From NCBI GenBank assembly GCA_002280515.1, contig NCEA01000006.1, positions 32,926 through 96,925 on the forward strand: a stretch of DNA of 64,000 nt. The letters run 5' to 3'. Both the position numbers and the translations under genes were made by a program. The DNA comes from Rhodobacterales bacterium 32-67-9. GTDB lineage: Bacteria > Pseudomonadota > Alphaproteobacteria > Rhodobacterales > Rhodobacteraceae. How positions within the stretch are numbered: the stretch's first letter is position 1; each line of letters opens with the position of its first letter. The notes under the pieces were generated by a model that saw only the letters and a list, made by a program, of their open reading frames with translations, was not told where the DNA came from and did not search any database. Of this stretch, positions 37,357 to 44,448 are shown piece by piece.

Positions 37357-38286
37357 TCAGGTTCCGGTGATCCAGGCAATCACCACCGAGACAGTGACGA
37401 TACTGATCGCCGTCGAGAACAGGATCGAGGCCGACACCCGGTGCGGCGCCACCCGGTAATGGCGGGCGAGGATATAGACATTCCCCGCCACCGGAAGCGC
37501 GGCGGCGGCGATCATCACGCCCGCAGCGAAGGGATCGACATCGAAGAGGTAGAGCGCCGCGACCGCGACCGCCACCGGGTGGAGAACGAGCTTGTCAAAG
37601 GTGAGCCAGAGCGCCACCGACACCCGTTCCGCCGATTTCGAGGCGAGCGATGCGCCGATCGCGAAAAGGGCACCGGGCGTCGCGGCGGCGCCGAGCATGG
37701 CAAGGAACTCGTCGGCAGGCGCGGGCAGCGGCTGGCGGGTCGAGGACCAGAGCAGGCCCGCGACCATCGACACGATCATCGGGTTCTTCAGAAGGCCGAT
37801 ACTCAGCACCTTGACGATCCGCGGCGAGACATGGCCTTCGCGCGCGGCGGTGATGATTAGAGTGAAGAGGCTGGAAAACACGATGAGGTCGATGGCCAGC
37901 ACCATCAGGACCGGCCCGGCGGCGGCAGGCCCGAGGAGCACGGTCAGCATCGGCACGCCGAGAAAGCCGGTATTGCCGATCACCGCGCATTGCGCCTCGA
38001 TCGAGGCTTCGGGGATCGAGACCTTGCGCAGGAGCGCGACGCCGAAGGCCAGAAGATAGACGATCGTGCAGCCGCTCAGATAGGCGAGCGCGAAGGCCGG
38101 GTCGAATATCTCGGCCAGCGACAGGTTGGCCGCGAAGCGGAACAGCATCGCCGACAGCGCGAAGTAGAAGACGAAGCGCGTCAGCCATTCGGTCGCCGCT
38201 TCGGGAAAGAAGCGCAACCGCCCCGCGCCCCAGCCGAGGCCGATCAGGGCGAAGAAGGGAAGTGTCTTGAGAAAGATCGCCAGCAT
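37357..38286 (-). CDS. AEC family transporter (auxin efflux carrier-like)
   Basis: Ten-helix membrane carrier of the AEC/PIN-like family, typically a malate or other organic-acid permease in bacteria. Starts FLKTLPFFALIGLGWGAGRL, with the conserved AVIGNTGFLGVPMLTVLLG in helix 4 and a second-half repeat with PGALFAIGASLA. 309 residues. The gene ends 13 bases before fghA on the same strand, so it may head an operon AEC-fghA-yaiI. Substrate unknown. Confidence 0.87.
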   Translation of the reverse strand: MLAIFLKTLPFFALIGLGWGAGRLRFFPEAATEWLTRFVFYFALSAMLFRFAANLSLAEIFDPAFALAYLSGCTIVYLLAFGVALLRKVSIPEASIEAQCAVIGNTGFLGVPMLTVLLGPAAAGPVLMVLAIDLIVFSSLFTLIITAAREGHVSPRIVKVLSIGLLKNPMIVSMVAGLLWSSTRQPLPAPADEFLAMLGAAATPGALFAIGASLASKSAERVSVALWLTFDKLVLHPVAVAVAALYLFDVDPFAAGVMIAAAALPVAGNVYILARHYRVAPHRVSASILFSTAISIVTVSVVIAWITGT

Positions 38287-38350
38287 CGCCCCGCGCCTAG
38301 CATGTGAAAAGAAGCGAGGCTATAGCGTTTCGAGCCTGGGACTGCCTCGA

Positions 38351-39328
38351 TTATCCGCCGCCGATCAGCACGCCTGCGGCAAAGACCAGCGCGCCCCCCA
38401 GCACGACCTGAAAGGCCGCGCGCATGAACGGGGTTTCCATGAAACGGTTCTGGATCCAGGCGATTGCCCAAAGCTCGACGAAGACCACGGCGATGGCGAT
38501 CGTCGTCGCGGTCCAGAAGTCCGGGATGAGGTAGGGCAAGGCGTGGCCGAGCCCGCCGAGGGCCGTCATGATCCCGGACGCAAGGCCGCGCTTGATCGGC
38601 GACCCCCGCCCCGACAGCACCCCGTCGTCATGCGCGGCCTCGGTGAAGCCCATCGAGATGCCGGCGCCGACCGATGCGGCAAGTCCGACCAGGAACGTCG
38701 TCCAGGGGTCTTGCGTGGCGAAGGCCGTCGCGAAGATCGGCGCGAGGGTGGAGACCGATCCGTCCATCAGCCCCGCGAGGCCCGGCTGCACCCAGGTCAG
38801 GATGAACTGGCGATGCGCGGCGCGATCCTCCTCGCCCTTCGCATCCCCGTCGAGGTGGGCTTCGGAAAGTTCGCCTGCCCGTACCTCGTGCTTGGCCTCG
38901 GCCGAGGCCAGATCGCCGAGAAGCTTCCGGGTCGCCGCGTCCTGCGTCGCCTGTGCGGCGCGCTTGTAGAACCCCGCCGCCTCGCGCTCCATCGCCTCGG
39001 CTTCGCCGCGCATCCGGTCGAGGCCGAGGTTCTCCACCAGCCAGACCGGGCGGCGGGCGTAGAACCCCGCGACATGTTCGCGGCGAATGAGCGGGATCAC
39101 CTCGCCGAACCGCGCCTGGTGCCGCTCGATCAGCCAGTGGCGATGAGTATCCTCCTCCTTCGCCATGTCGTCGAAGACCGCGGCCGACGCGGGATATTCC
39201 GCCCGCAAGCGTTCAGCATAGGTCCGGTAGATGCGGGCATCGTCCTCTTCCGACGAAATTGCCAGCGCGAGGACCTCTTGCTCGCTCAGGTCGGAAAACC
39301 GGCGGCGATTGGCGAGACCGGGGATCAT
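38351..39328 (-). CDS. mbfA: Iron exporter MbfA (ferritin-like domain fused to VIT1 transporter)
   Basis: Membrane-bound ferritin-like iron exporter protecting against iron and peroxide stress. Residues 15-160 form a rubrerythrin/erythrin four-helix domain with diiron-type Glu/His pairs (AISSEEDDARIYRTYAE; MAKEEDTHRHWL; EREAAGFYKRA). Residues 170-325 are a VIT1/CCC1 transporter (VQPGLAGLMDGSVSTLAPIFATAFA). I chose ATG 39328, which has GTGGAGGC upstream, over GTG 39340. An Irr-box lies directly before the ribosome site, so iron-dependent repression is likely. Confidence 0.92.
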   Translation of the reverse strand: MIPGLANRRRFSDLSEQEVLALAISSEEDDARIYRTYAERLRAEYPASAAVFDDMAKEEDTHRHWLIERHQARFGEVIPLIRREHVAGFYARRPVWLVENLGLDRMRGEAEAMEREAAGFYKRAAQATQDAATRKLLGDLASAEAKHEVRAGELSEAHLDGDAKGEEDRAAHRQFILTWVQPGLAGLMDGSVSTLAPIFATAFATQDPWTTFLVGLAASVGAGISMGFTEAAHDDGVLSGRGSPIKRGLASGIMTALGGLGHALPYLIPDFWTATTIAIAVVFVELWAIAWIQNRFMETPFMRAAFQVVLGGALVFAAGVLIGGG

Positions 39329-39339
39329 GGGTGCCTCCA

Positions 39340-39356
39340 CTTGGAATCATTCCAAA
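39340..39356 (-). promoter_or_regulatory. Irr-box / iron control element upstream of mbfA
   Basis: CTTGGAATCATTCCAAA is a near-perfect palindrome (TTGGAA-TCA-TTCCAA core) that fits the published iron-control element TTTRGAAYNRTTCYAAA at all but one position. It lies 12-28 bases upstream of the mbfA ATG. In Rhizobium, Bradyrhizobium and Agrobacterium mbfA is an Irr target, so the site and gene support each other. Confidence 0.8.
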
Positions 39357-39402
39357 CTATTAGGTGGCGCACAGGCAGGCAAGTGCGACACCCTAGCATA
39401 AA

Positions 39403-39477
39403 TGAACCAATCAGTTTGCTTATGCCTTGAAATACTGAACCGATCTGTATACTTATGACTCGCTAAACCAACCAGTT
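39403..39477. promoter_or_regulatory. Three related repeats (TGAACC-ATC-GT type) upstream of the small secreted protein
   Basis: Copy 1 at 39403-39424 and copy 2 at 39436-39457 share TGAACC[A/G]ATC[A/T]GT..T.CTTATG over 22 bases, starting exactly 33 bases apart (three helical turns). A shorter third copy AAACCAACCAGTT lies at 39465-39477, just before the gene. The pattern and the TetR gene downstream suggest operators; this link is inferred. Confidence 0.45.
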
Positions 39478-39492
39478 CAGATCGGATAGATC

Positions 39493-39681
39493 ATGGCATA
39501 CATCAGAGCCACCTTCATCGCCCTCGCTTTCGGCCTCGTTGCCCTGCCAGCCGTCGCGGGAGGCATTTCCTTCGATCTTCCACGGCTCGACTTCCCGGCG
39601 CCGGGCACGGATACGAGCCGGGACTGCACTGCCGTCACTCTGCCGGGCGGGACGCAGACCTGCGCGCAGACGGGCAAGTGA
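39493..39681 (+). CDS. Small secreted protein, 62 residues
   Basis: Short exported protein of unknown function. Signal peptide residues 1-22 (IRATFIALAFGLVALPAVAGG), cleavage after AVA. The mature part of about 40 residues has two Cys (SRDCTAV and TQTCAQT), which could form one disulfide, and is otherwise Pro/Asp/Thr-rich. ATG 39493 follows GATAGATC. It has its own upstream repeats and its own strong terminator (39744-39770), so it is a monocistronic unit rather than a chance frame. The TetR gene lies downstream. Confidence 0.7.
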   Translation: MAYIRATFIALAFGLVALPAVAGGISFDLPRLDFPAPGTDTSRDCTAVTLPGGTQTCAQTGK

Positions 39682-39743
39682 CATCAACCCGCACTTTCCC
39701 TACGGGCCCCTGAGGCACCCTGCCAGCCTGCCGCAACACTACC

Positions 39744-39770
39744 GGGCGGGGGAACTCTCGCCCTTTTTTT
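39744..39770 (+). terminator. Intrinsic terminator after the small secreted protein gene
   Basis: GGGCGGGG-GAAC-TCTCGCCC forms an 8-pair stem (two G-U pairs), followed directly by seven T. It lies 63 bases after the stop codon. A classic Rho-independent terminator. Confidence 0.7.
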
Positions 39771-39831
39771 CGCGCCGCCTGCTTGCCGGAACCGATACCG
39801 GGCGTCTATCATCGGCGCTCCGAGGAGTGAT

Positions 39832-40464
39832 ATGGCCGCAGCCGCCGAAATCGTGACCATCAAGCGCGGACGCAAGTTCGACCAGGTGCTGGACGGCGCC
39901 CGGACGATCTTTTTGCGCGACGGTTTCGAAGGCGCGTCGGTCGATGACATCGCATCCGAGGCGGGCGTGTCGAAAGCCACGCTCTACAACTACTTTCCCG
40001 ACAAGCGCATACTCTTCGTCGAAGTGGCCAAGGCCGAATGCCGCCGACAGGCGGACGAGGCAGAGGTTCTGGTGACACTCGCCGCGCCGCCGGAATGCGT
40101 CCTGCCGGAGGCCGCGCGCCGGATCATCGACTTCTCGCTCTCGGAAATCGGCCGCTCGGTCTTCCGCATCTGCGTGGCAGAGACAGAGCGTTTTCCCGAG
40201 CTTGGCCGGGAATTCTACGCCTCCGGCCCCGGTCTGGTGCGCGAACGGCTTGCCGCGTACCTCAATGGCGCGGTCGCGCGGGGTGAGTTGCGCATCGACG
40301 ACGTCTACCTCGCCGCCGACCAGTTCGCCGAATTGTGCAAGGCCGACATCTTTCCTTGCGTCTGTTTCGGCATCAAGCGCAGTTTTTCCGCGGCCGATCG
40401 CGACCGCATCGCGAAAGGCGCGGTCGAGATGTTCCTTGCCCGCTACGGCGTCAGGAAAGACTAG
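39832..40464 (+). CDS. TetR/AcrR-family transcriptional regulator
   Basis: Repressor with an N-terminal TetR helix-turn-helix: ILDGARTIFLRDGFEGASVDDIASEAGVSKATLYNYFPDKRILF-type segment at residues 20-62. The C-terminal ligand domain resembles the AefR-like group (DFSLSEIGRSVFRICVAETERFPELGREFY). Product 210 residues. It is separated by a terminator from the small secreted protein gene, whose promoter region carries three possible operators. Its TAG shares CTAG with the convergent NYN gene. Confidence 0.88.
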   Translation: MAAAAEIVTIKRGRKFDQVLDGARTIFLRDGFEGASVDDIASEAGVSKATLYNYFPDKRILFVEVAKAECRRQADEAEVLVTLAAPPECVLPEAARRIIDFSLSEIGRSVFRICVAETERFPELGREFYASGPGLVRERLAAYLNGAVARGELRIDDVYLAADQFAELCKADIFPCVCFGIKRSFSAADRDRIAKGAVEMFLARYGVRKD

Positions 40465-41174
40465 TCCACCCGCCGCACGTAAAGCTGGTTGCCGACGCGC
40501 TTGGTCTCGAACCGCTTCAACTCGGCCACCAGATCGCTCAGCTTGCGCTTGCCGTAGGTGCGGGTGTCGAAGTCGGGATTGTCGGCAACGATGCGCTGGC
40601 CGATCAGGCCGAGAAGGTACCAGTCGTCCTCCTGGTCGATCTTGTCCATCGCCCGGATGATCAGCTCGACCGCCTCGACCGGCGGACGCTTGGATTCGGA
40701 CTTCGACACGGCGCCTTTCGCCGGCTCCGCCTCCTCGACGATGTTCTCGATGAAGACGAACCGGTTGCAGACATTGCGCAGCGCCTCCGGTGTCTTCGCC
40801 TCGCCGATGCCGATCACGTCGAGCCCGTCCTCGCGGATCCGGCTCGCCAGCCGGGTGAAGTCGCTGTCGGACGAGACGAGAACGAAACCGTCGAACTTGC
40901 CGGCGTGAAGGATGTCCATCGCGTCGATGACGAGGCCGATGTCGCTGGCGTTCTTGCCCTTGGTATTGGCCGATTGCTGGTGCGCGACAAGGCCGAGCGT
41001 CCGGGCCTTTTCCTTCCAGCCGTTGAGCTGGGGGTTGGACCAGTCGCCATAGACGCGGCGCAGCGCCGGTTCGCCGTAGGACGTGACCTCCTTCAGGATC
41101 GCCTCGGCATTGCGGGCGAGCACGTTGTCGGCGTCGATAAGAACCGCCAGCAGCGGCACCTCTGCGCGGGCCAT
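40461..41174 (-). CDS. NYN domain protein with C-terminal OST-HTH/LOTUS-like region
   Basis: PIN-like predicted RNase (LabA/DUF88 group). The NYN domain spans residues 8-145: VLIDADNV at the first acidic site, KNASDIGLVIDAMDIL at the second and VLVSSDSDFTRLASRIREDGLDVIGIG at the third, all catalytic Asp retained. Residues 165-237 look like an OST-HTH/LOTUS winged helix (VEAVELIIRAMDKIDQEDDWYLLGLIGQRI), which binds RNA. 237 residues. Known family members cleave RNA; the target here is unknown. Confidence 0.87.
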   Translation of the reverse strand: MARAEVPLLAVLIDADNVLARNAEAILKEVTSYGEPALRRVYGDWSNPQLNGWKEKARTLGLVAHQQSANTKGKNASDIGLVIDAMDILHAGKFDGFVLVSSDSDFTRLASRIREDGLDVIGIGEAKTPEALRNVCNRFVFIENIVEEAEPAKGAVSKSESKRPPVEAVELIIRAMDKIDQEDDWYLLGLIGQRIVADNPDFDTRTYGKRKLSDLVAELKRFETKRVGNQLYVRRVD

Positions 41175-41210
41175 CAGACCTGCCTCGCTTGGGGGATCAT
41201 CGGAACCTCC

Positions 41211-41693
41211 TCATAATTGCCGGTACATGACCAGGGCATCGACAAATCCGTCGCGGGGCGACCTGAACGCCCCGGGCAGCCGTCCGACGACGTCAAATCC
41301 CATATCCCGCCAGATCGCAATGGCCCGCGTATTGGTCGAGACGACGAAGTTGAACTGCATGGCGCGGTAACCGTCGGCCCTTGCCGCCTCAAGCGCATGG
41401 GCAAGCATCGCACGCGCCACGCCCTTGCCCCGCGCCGCCGGGGCGGTCACGAAGCCGCAGTTGCAGACATGCGCGCCGCCACCCCTCTGGTTCGGGGTGA
41501 GAAAATAGCTGCCAAGAATCACGCCCTCCACCTCGGCGACGAAGACCCGGTGCGGCGCGCCCGACCAGTAGCCCAACGCCTCGTCCCGCGAGATGTCGCG
41601 CGGCACGCAATATGTCTCTCCCTCGCGGAAGACCGGTTCCAGGATCGCCCAGAGGGGATCATCGTCAGAGGGCGTGGCGGGGCGGAGGTTCAT
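41211..41693 (-). CDS. GNAT family N-acetyltransferase
   Basis: A 160-residue acetyltransferase with a clear acetyl-CoA loop: NCGFVTAPAARGKGVARAMLAHALEAARADGYRAMQFN (about 80-118) followed by VVSTNTRAIAIWRDMGFDVVGRLPGAF, the RimI-like ending. N-terminus LRPATPSDDDPLWAILEPVFREGETY is a normal GNAT start. Substrate unknown. It lies back-to-back with imuB, separated by 185 bases containing the LexA box. Confidence 0.88.
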   Translation of the reverse strand: MNLRPATPSDDDPLWAILEPVFREGETYCVPRDISRDEALGYWSGAPHRVFVAEVEGVILGSYFLTPNQRGGGAHVCNCGFVTAPAARGKGVARAMLAHALEAARADGYRAMQFNFVVSTNTRAIAIWRDMGFDVVGRLPGAFRSPRDGFVDALVMYRQL

Positions 41694-41856
41694 CGGGCGG
41701 GGTCCGTGTCGCGTGTTCCGGCACAGTCGAGCAGGAAGACGTTGGAATCAATGGGGGGCGGCAAATGGGGTGCGCCTACGCATTCCGGATCATACGCAGG
41801 TTGCCGAAGCCATGGCGAGGCCGGACTCGACTCGGGAGGCGGGGCATTCTATTTTG

Positions 41857-41871
41857 GAACAAAAAGGGAAC
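41857..41871 (+). promoter_or_regulatory. LexA (SOS) box upstream of imuB
   Basis: GAAC-AAAAAGG-GAAC is the exact alphaproteobacterial LexA direct repeat (GTTC-N7-GTTC read on the other strand). It ends 7 bases before the imuB ATG and overlaps the AGGGAA ribosome site, so LexA binding would block expression directly. Confidence 0.85.
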
Positions 41872-41878
41872 AATTGAC

Positions 41879-43531
41879 ATGCCCCAGCAACGCCGGATCC
41901 TGTCGCTCTGGTTTCCCCGCCTCGGCGCGGAACGTCTGCTGCGCGAAATGCGCGGGCTCCAGCCCGCCGCCTTCGCCGTGGTCGGGGACGAGGCCAACCG
42001 ACAGGTCCTGACCTCGCTCGGCGAGGGGGCCGAGGCTGCGGGGCTCTACCGTGGCCAGCCGCTTCGCGATGCGCGCGCGATGTGCCCCGCGCTGGTGACG
42101 GCCCTGCGCAATCCCCGGGCCGAGGCGCAGTTCCTGACCGCGCTGCGCCGCTGGGCCGGCAAGTTCAGCCCCTGGGTCGGCGAGGAGCCGCCCGAGGGGC
42201 TGGTGATCGACCTGTCCGGCGCGGCGCATCTCTTCGGCGGCGAGGAGGGCGTTCTCAGGGCGGTATCGGATGATTGCGCCGATCTCGGCCTGACGGTCGA
42301 GGCGGGCATCGCCGATACAGTCGGCGCGGCCTGGGGCCTTGCCCGCCATGCCGGGCGCGGGCCGCTGAGCCTGCGCAACGGCGATGCGGTCGACCAGGAG
42401 GCGCGGGCCACCCGGTCGCGCGCGGCCAAGCGTCACTGGGTCCGGGGCGGGACACCCCCGCGACCTGTGGCGCCACCGGTGCCGCGCGCCCGCATCGCGG
42501 CCGCCGGGCAGGTGCGGCAGGCCCTCGCGCCCCTGCCGCTCGCCGCCCTGCGGCTCGACGAGGATACGCTCGCCGGCCTCGCGCGGCTCGGGCTCCGGCA
42601 TGTCGGCGACATCATCGGCATGCCGCGCGCCGCCCTGTCGCGGCGCTTCGGGCTTGGCCTTGTCCGCCGCCTCGACCAATCGCTGGGGCTGGAGGCCGAG
42701 CCGGTCTCGCCCGCCCGCCCGCCGCTGCATTTCGCGGTGCGGCTGACGCTGCCCGACCCGATCGGGCTGGCCGAGGACATCATGGCCGGGATCGACCGGC
42801 TGTTGCCCGCCCTGTCCGACCGCTTGCAGGCGAAGGCCCGGGGCGCGCGCCGGGTGCGGCTGCAGCTTTTCCGCGTCGACCAGTCGATGCAGGAGATCGA
42901 GTTCGGTCTCGCCCGCCCCTCGGCCGAGACGGACCATCTGCGGCCGCTGATCATGCTGAAAATGACCGAGATCGACCCCGGCTTCGGCATCGACATGATC
43001 CGGATCGAGGCGCATGTGAGCGAGCCGGTCCAGGCCCGCCAGCATCGCGGACCGCTCGATGCCGCCGGGGCGGCGGATCGGGGCGGGATGGGGGCGGCGC
43101 TCGACATCCTGATCTCGAAACTCGGGGCCCGGATCGGGCTTGAGGCGATCACCCGGCTGCATCCCGGCGACAGCCATATCCCGGAAAAGACCGCCCGCGT
43201 GATGCCCGCCGCCTGGTCGGAGCCGGCGGGCGACTGGCCGCCGCCACCACGGCCACGCCCCTTGGTGATCTTCCGGCCCGAACCGGTGCAGGCGCCCGAG
43301 GACCCGATGGTGCCGGCCCGCTTCCGCTGGCGCCGGCGCGACCTTGCCACCGCCTCGGCCACCGGGCCGGAGCGGATCGCCCCGGAATGGTGGCTGGACG
43401 AGCCCGAGTGGCGCACCGGCACCCGCGATTACTGGCGGGTGGAGGCCGAGACGGGCGAGCGGCTCTGGCTCTACTACGCGCATGGCGGCACAATGTCGGG
43501 CGGCTGGTTCTGCCAGGGCGCGTTCCGCTGA
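41879..43531 (+). CDS. imuB: ImuB-like Y-family DNA polymerase homologue
   Basis: Accessory subunit of the damage-inducible mutasome, a catalytically inactive Y-family polymerase relative that connects DnaE2 and the beta clamp. The start ILSLWFPRLGAERLLRE, the VIDLSGAAHLFGGEEGVLRAV segment and GLTVEAGIADTVGAAWGLARH are typical. The long Pro/Arg-rich C-terminus ends with WWLDEPEWRTGTRDYWRVE and WFCQGAFR, which belong to ImuB. 550 residues. It is preceded by a LexA box, and neither imuA nor dnaE2 adjoins it, so it is separated from the usual cassette. Confidence 0.9.
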   Translation: MPQQRRILSLWFPRLGAERLLREMRGLQPAAFAVVGDEANRQVLTSLGEGAEAAGLYRGQPLRDARAMCPALVTALRNPRAEAQFLTALRRWAGKFSPWVGEEPPEGLVIDLSGAAHLFGGEEGVLRAVSDDCADLGLTVEAGIADTVGAAWGLARHAGRGPLSLRNGDAVDQEARATRSRAAKRHWVRGGTPPRPVAPPVPRARIAAAGQVRQALAPLPLAALRLDEDTLAGLARLGLRHVGDIIGMPRAALSRRFGLGLVRRLDQSLGLEAEPVSPARPPLHFAVRLTLPDPIGLAEDIMAGIDRLLPALSDRLQAKARGARRVRLQLFRVDQSMQEIEFGLARPSAETDHLRPLIMLKMTEIDPGFGIDMIRIEAHVSEPVQARQHRGPLDAAGAADRGGMGAALDILISKLGARIGLEAITRLHPGDSHIPEKTARVMPAAWSEPAGDWPPPPRPRPLVIFRPEPVQAPEDPMVPARFRWRRRDLATASATGPERIAPEWWLDEPEWRTGTRDYWRVEAETGERLWLYYAHGGTMSGGWFCQGAFR

Positions 43532-43668
43532 GGGCCGTCGGTGTAAACCGCATTTCTGGCGCACTGAGCAGGAACAGAGGCGCCCGATCCCGGCATCGCG
43601 CCGGTCGGTTGGGGCGCGTTTCGGACGAAGCACGCGCCCTCCACCCGACTGGCCCGGGCGACCAGCCC

Positions 43669-43800
43669 GGGCCGCGCCCGACCCTCCTCCGGGAGGGCGC
43701 AATGTAACGTCAGTCTTATGAATTCGGTTGGAGGTAACTGGCGCCATAAAGCGCCCTACACTCCCGTAGCAAAGCGCCCACCCAGGGTCGGGCGCGGCCC
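43669..43800. repeat. 132-base element bounded by 17-base perfect inverted repeats
   Basis: GGGCCGCGCCCGACCCT at 43669-43685 is the exact reverse complement of AGGGTCGGGCGCGGCCC at 43784-43800. The inside is unrelated to neighbouring genes. The layout resembles a miniature inverted-repeat element, or two arms of a large cruciform; no transposase and no clear target-site duplication are visible. Confidence 0.45.
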
Positions 43801-43866
43801 TTTGCGCTTCGGATCGAATGCCCGCTGCGTCTCGCCCGGCGACCTCCAGGGATTTCGCGGCGTCGC

Positions 43867-43894
43867 AAAAAGAAAAACCCCGCCTGAGGCGGGG
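43867..43894 (-). terminator. Strong intrinsic terminator (minus strand)
   Basis: On the minus strand CCCCGCC-TCA-GGCGGGG (7 pairs) is followed by TTTTTCTTTTT. No minus-strand protein gene ends here, so it most likely ends a small RNA. Confidence 0.75.
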
Positions 43895-43972
43895 CAGGTG
43901 AGCGACACAGTTCCGGCGGCGCGGGCTGGGTGGGGGCTATTGACCGCACCGCCGGAACCTAGCGTTGTCGCT
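43867..43972 (-). ncRNA. Candidate small structured RNA ending at an intrinsic terminator
   Basis: Read on the minus strand, a two-part stem (AGCGACA pairing with TGTCGCT; GTTCCGGCGG pairing with CCGCCGGAAC; arms at 43966-43972/43901-43907 and 43949-43958/43910-43919) encloses a 29-base loop containing CAATAGCCCCCACCCA, and leads within six bases into the terminator. This is the form of a trans-acting small RNA. I do not recognise it as SRP RNA, 6S or tmRNA: the SRP GGAAG..AGCAG core and the tmRNA ends are missing. No promoter could be assigned with confidence. Confidence 0.45.
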
Positions 43973-44094
43973 ATGCCCGTGGTGTCGCCAAAGATCGCGG
44001 CGGCGATGCGGAAACAGCGCGCCTCAGGCAAGGTCATTTTGCGGCCAAAAACGGGCAGTCTTGATTTGCGGCGAAAGGGCGGTAACATTTCCCC

Positions 44095-44442
44095 ATGACG
44101 GTCCAGCCACCGACCCCGTTCCAATCCGCCGCACCCCCGCCCGAGCAGGTCGTCTTCGACCGCGCCGAACTCGGCGTCATCCTCGGGCTTTACGGGCGCA
44201 TGGTGGCGGCCGGCGAATGGCGCGACTACGCGATGTCGTTCCTGCGCGAGATGGCGGTATTCTCGGTCTTCCGGCGCGCCGCCGAACACCCGCTTTACCG
44301 GATCGAGAAGCATCCCCGGCTGCGGCAACGGCAGGGCATGTATGCGGTGATCGGCATGGATGGCCAGATCCTCAAACGCGGCCACGACCTGGCTGCGGTG
44401 CTGCGCATCCTCGAACGCAAGCTGATCCGGCCGGTCGACTGA
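44095..44442 (+). CDS. DUF2794 domain-containing protein
   Basis: A 115-residue protein of the alphaproteobacterial DUF2794 family: FDRAELGVILGLYGRMVAAGEWRDYAMSFLREMAVFSVFRRAAEHPLYRIEK, then KQGMYAVIGMDGQILKRGHDLAAVL-type end. No signal or membrane segment. Function unknown. ATG 44095 follows GAAAGGGCGG at a longish distance. It converges with the NlpC/P60 gene seven bases away. Confidence 0.87.
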   Translation: MTVQPPTPFQSAAPPPEQVVFDRAELGVILGLYGRMVAAGEWRDYAMSFLREMAVFSVFRRAAEHPLYRIEKHPRLRQRQGMYAVIGMDGQILKRGHDLAAVLRILERKLIRPVD

Positions 44443-44448
44443 GGCAGG

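Larger units (their letters stand above)
43532..44094. other. Gene-free structured region between imuB and the DUF2794 gene
   Basis: 563 bases without a convincing gene. From left to right it holds nested hairpins (GGCCCGGG-N7-CCCGGGCC at 43651-43673; GCGCCCTCC at 43634 with GGAGGGCGC ending 43700), a long 17-base inverted repeat pair (43669/43800), an intrinsic terminator on the minus strand (43867-43894) and a 72-base stem structure (43901-43972). Open frames here lack ribosome sites and family resemblance. Confidence 0.6.

Noticed and set aside
41849-43747. 632-codon minus-strand frame opposite imuB
   Set aside because: Antisense shadow; imuB on the other strand has clear family motifs and a LexA box.
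43901-43972. Signal recognition particle RNA or 6S RNA
   Set aside because: The SRP GGAAG/AGCAG core is missing on both strands and the loop arrangement does not match 6S; called only as an unknown RNA.
43973-44098. 41-codon frame ending in ATGA overlap with the DUF2794 gene
   Set aside because: The overlap is suggestive, but there is no ribosome site, the product is unlike anything known, and it overlaps the candidate RNA; kept as unlikely.
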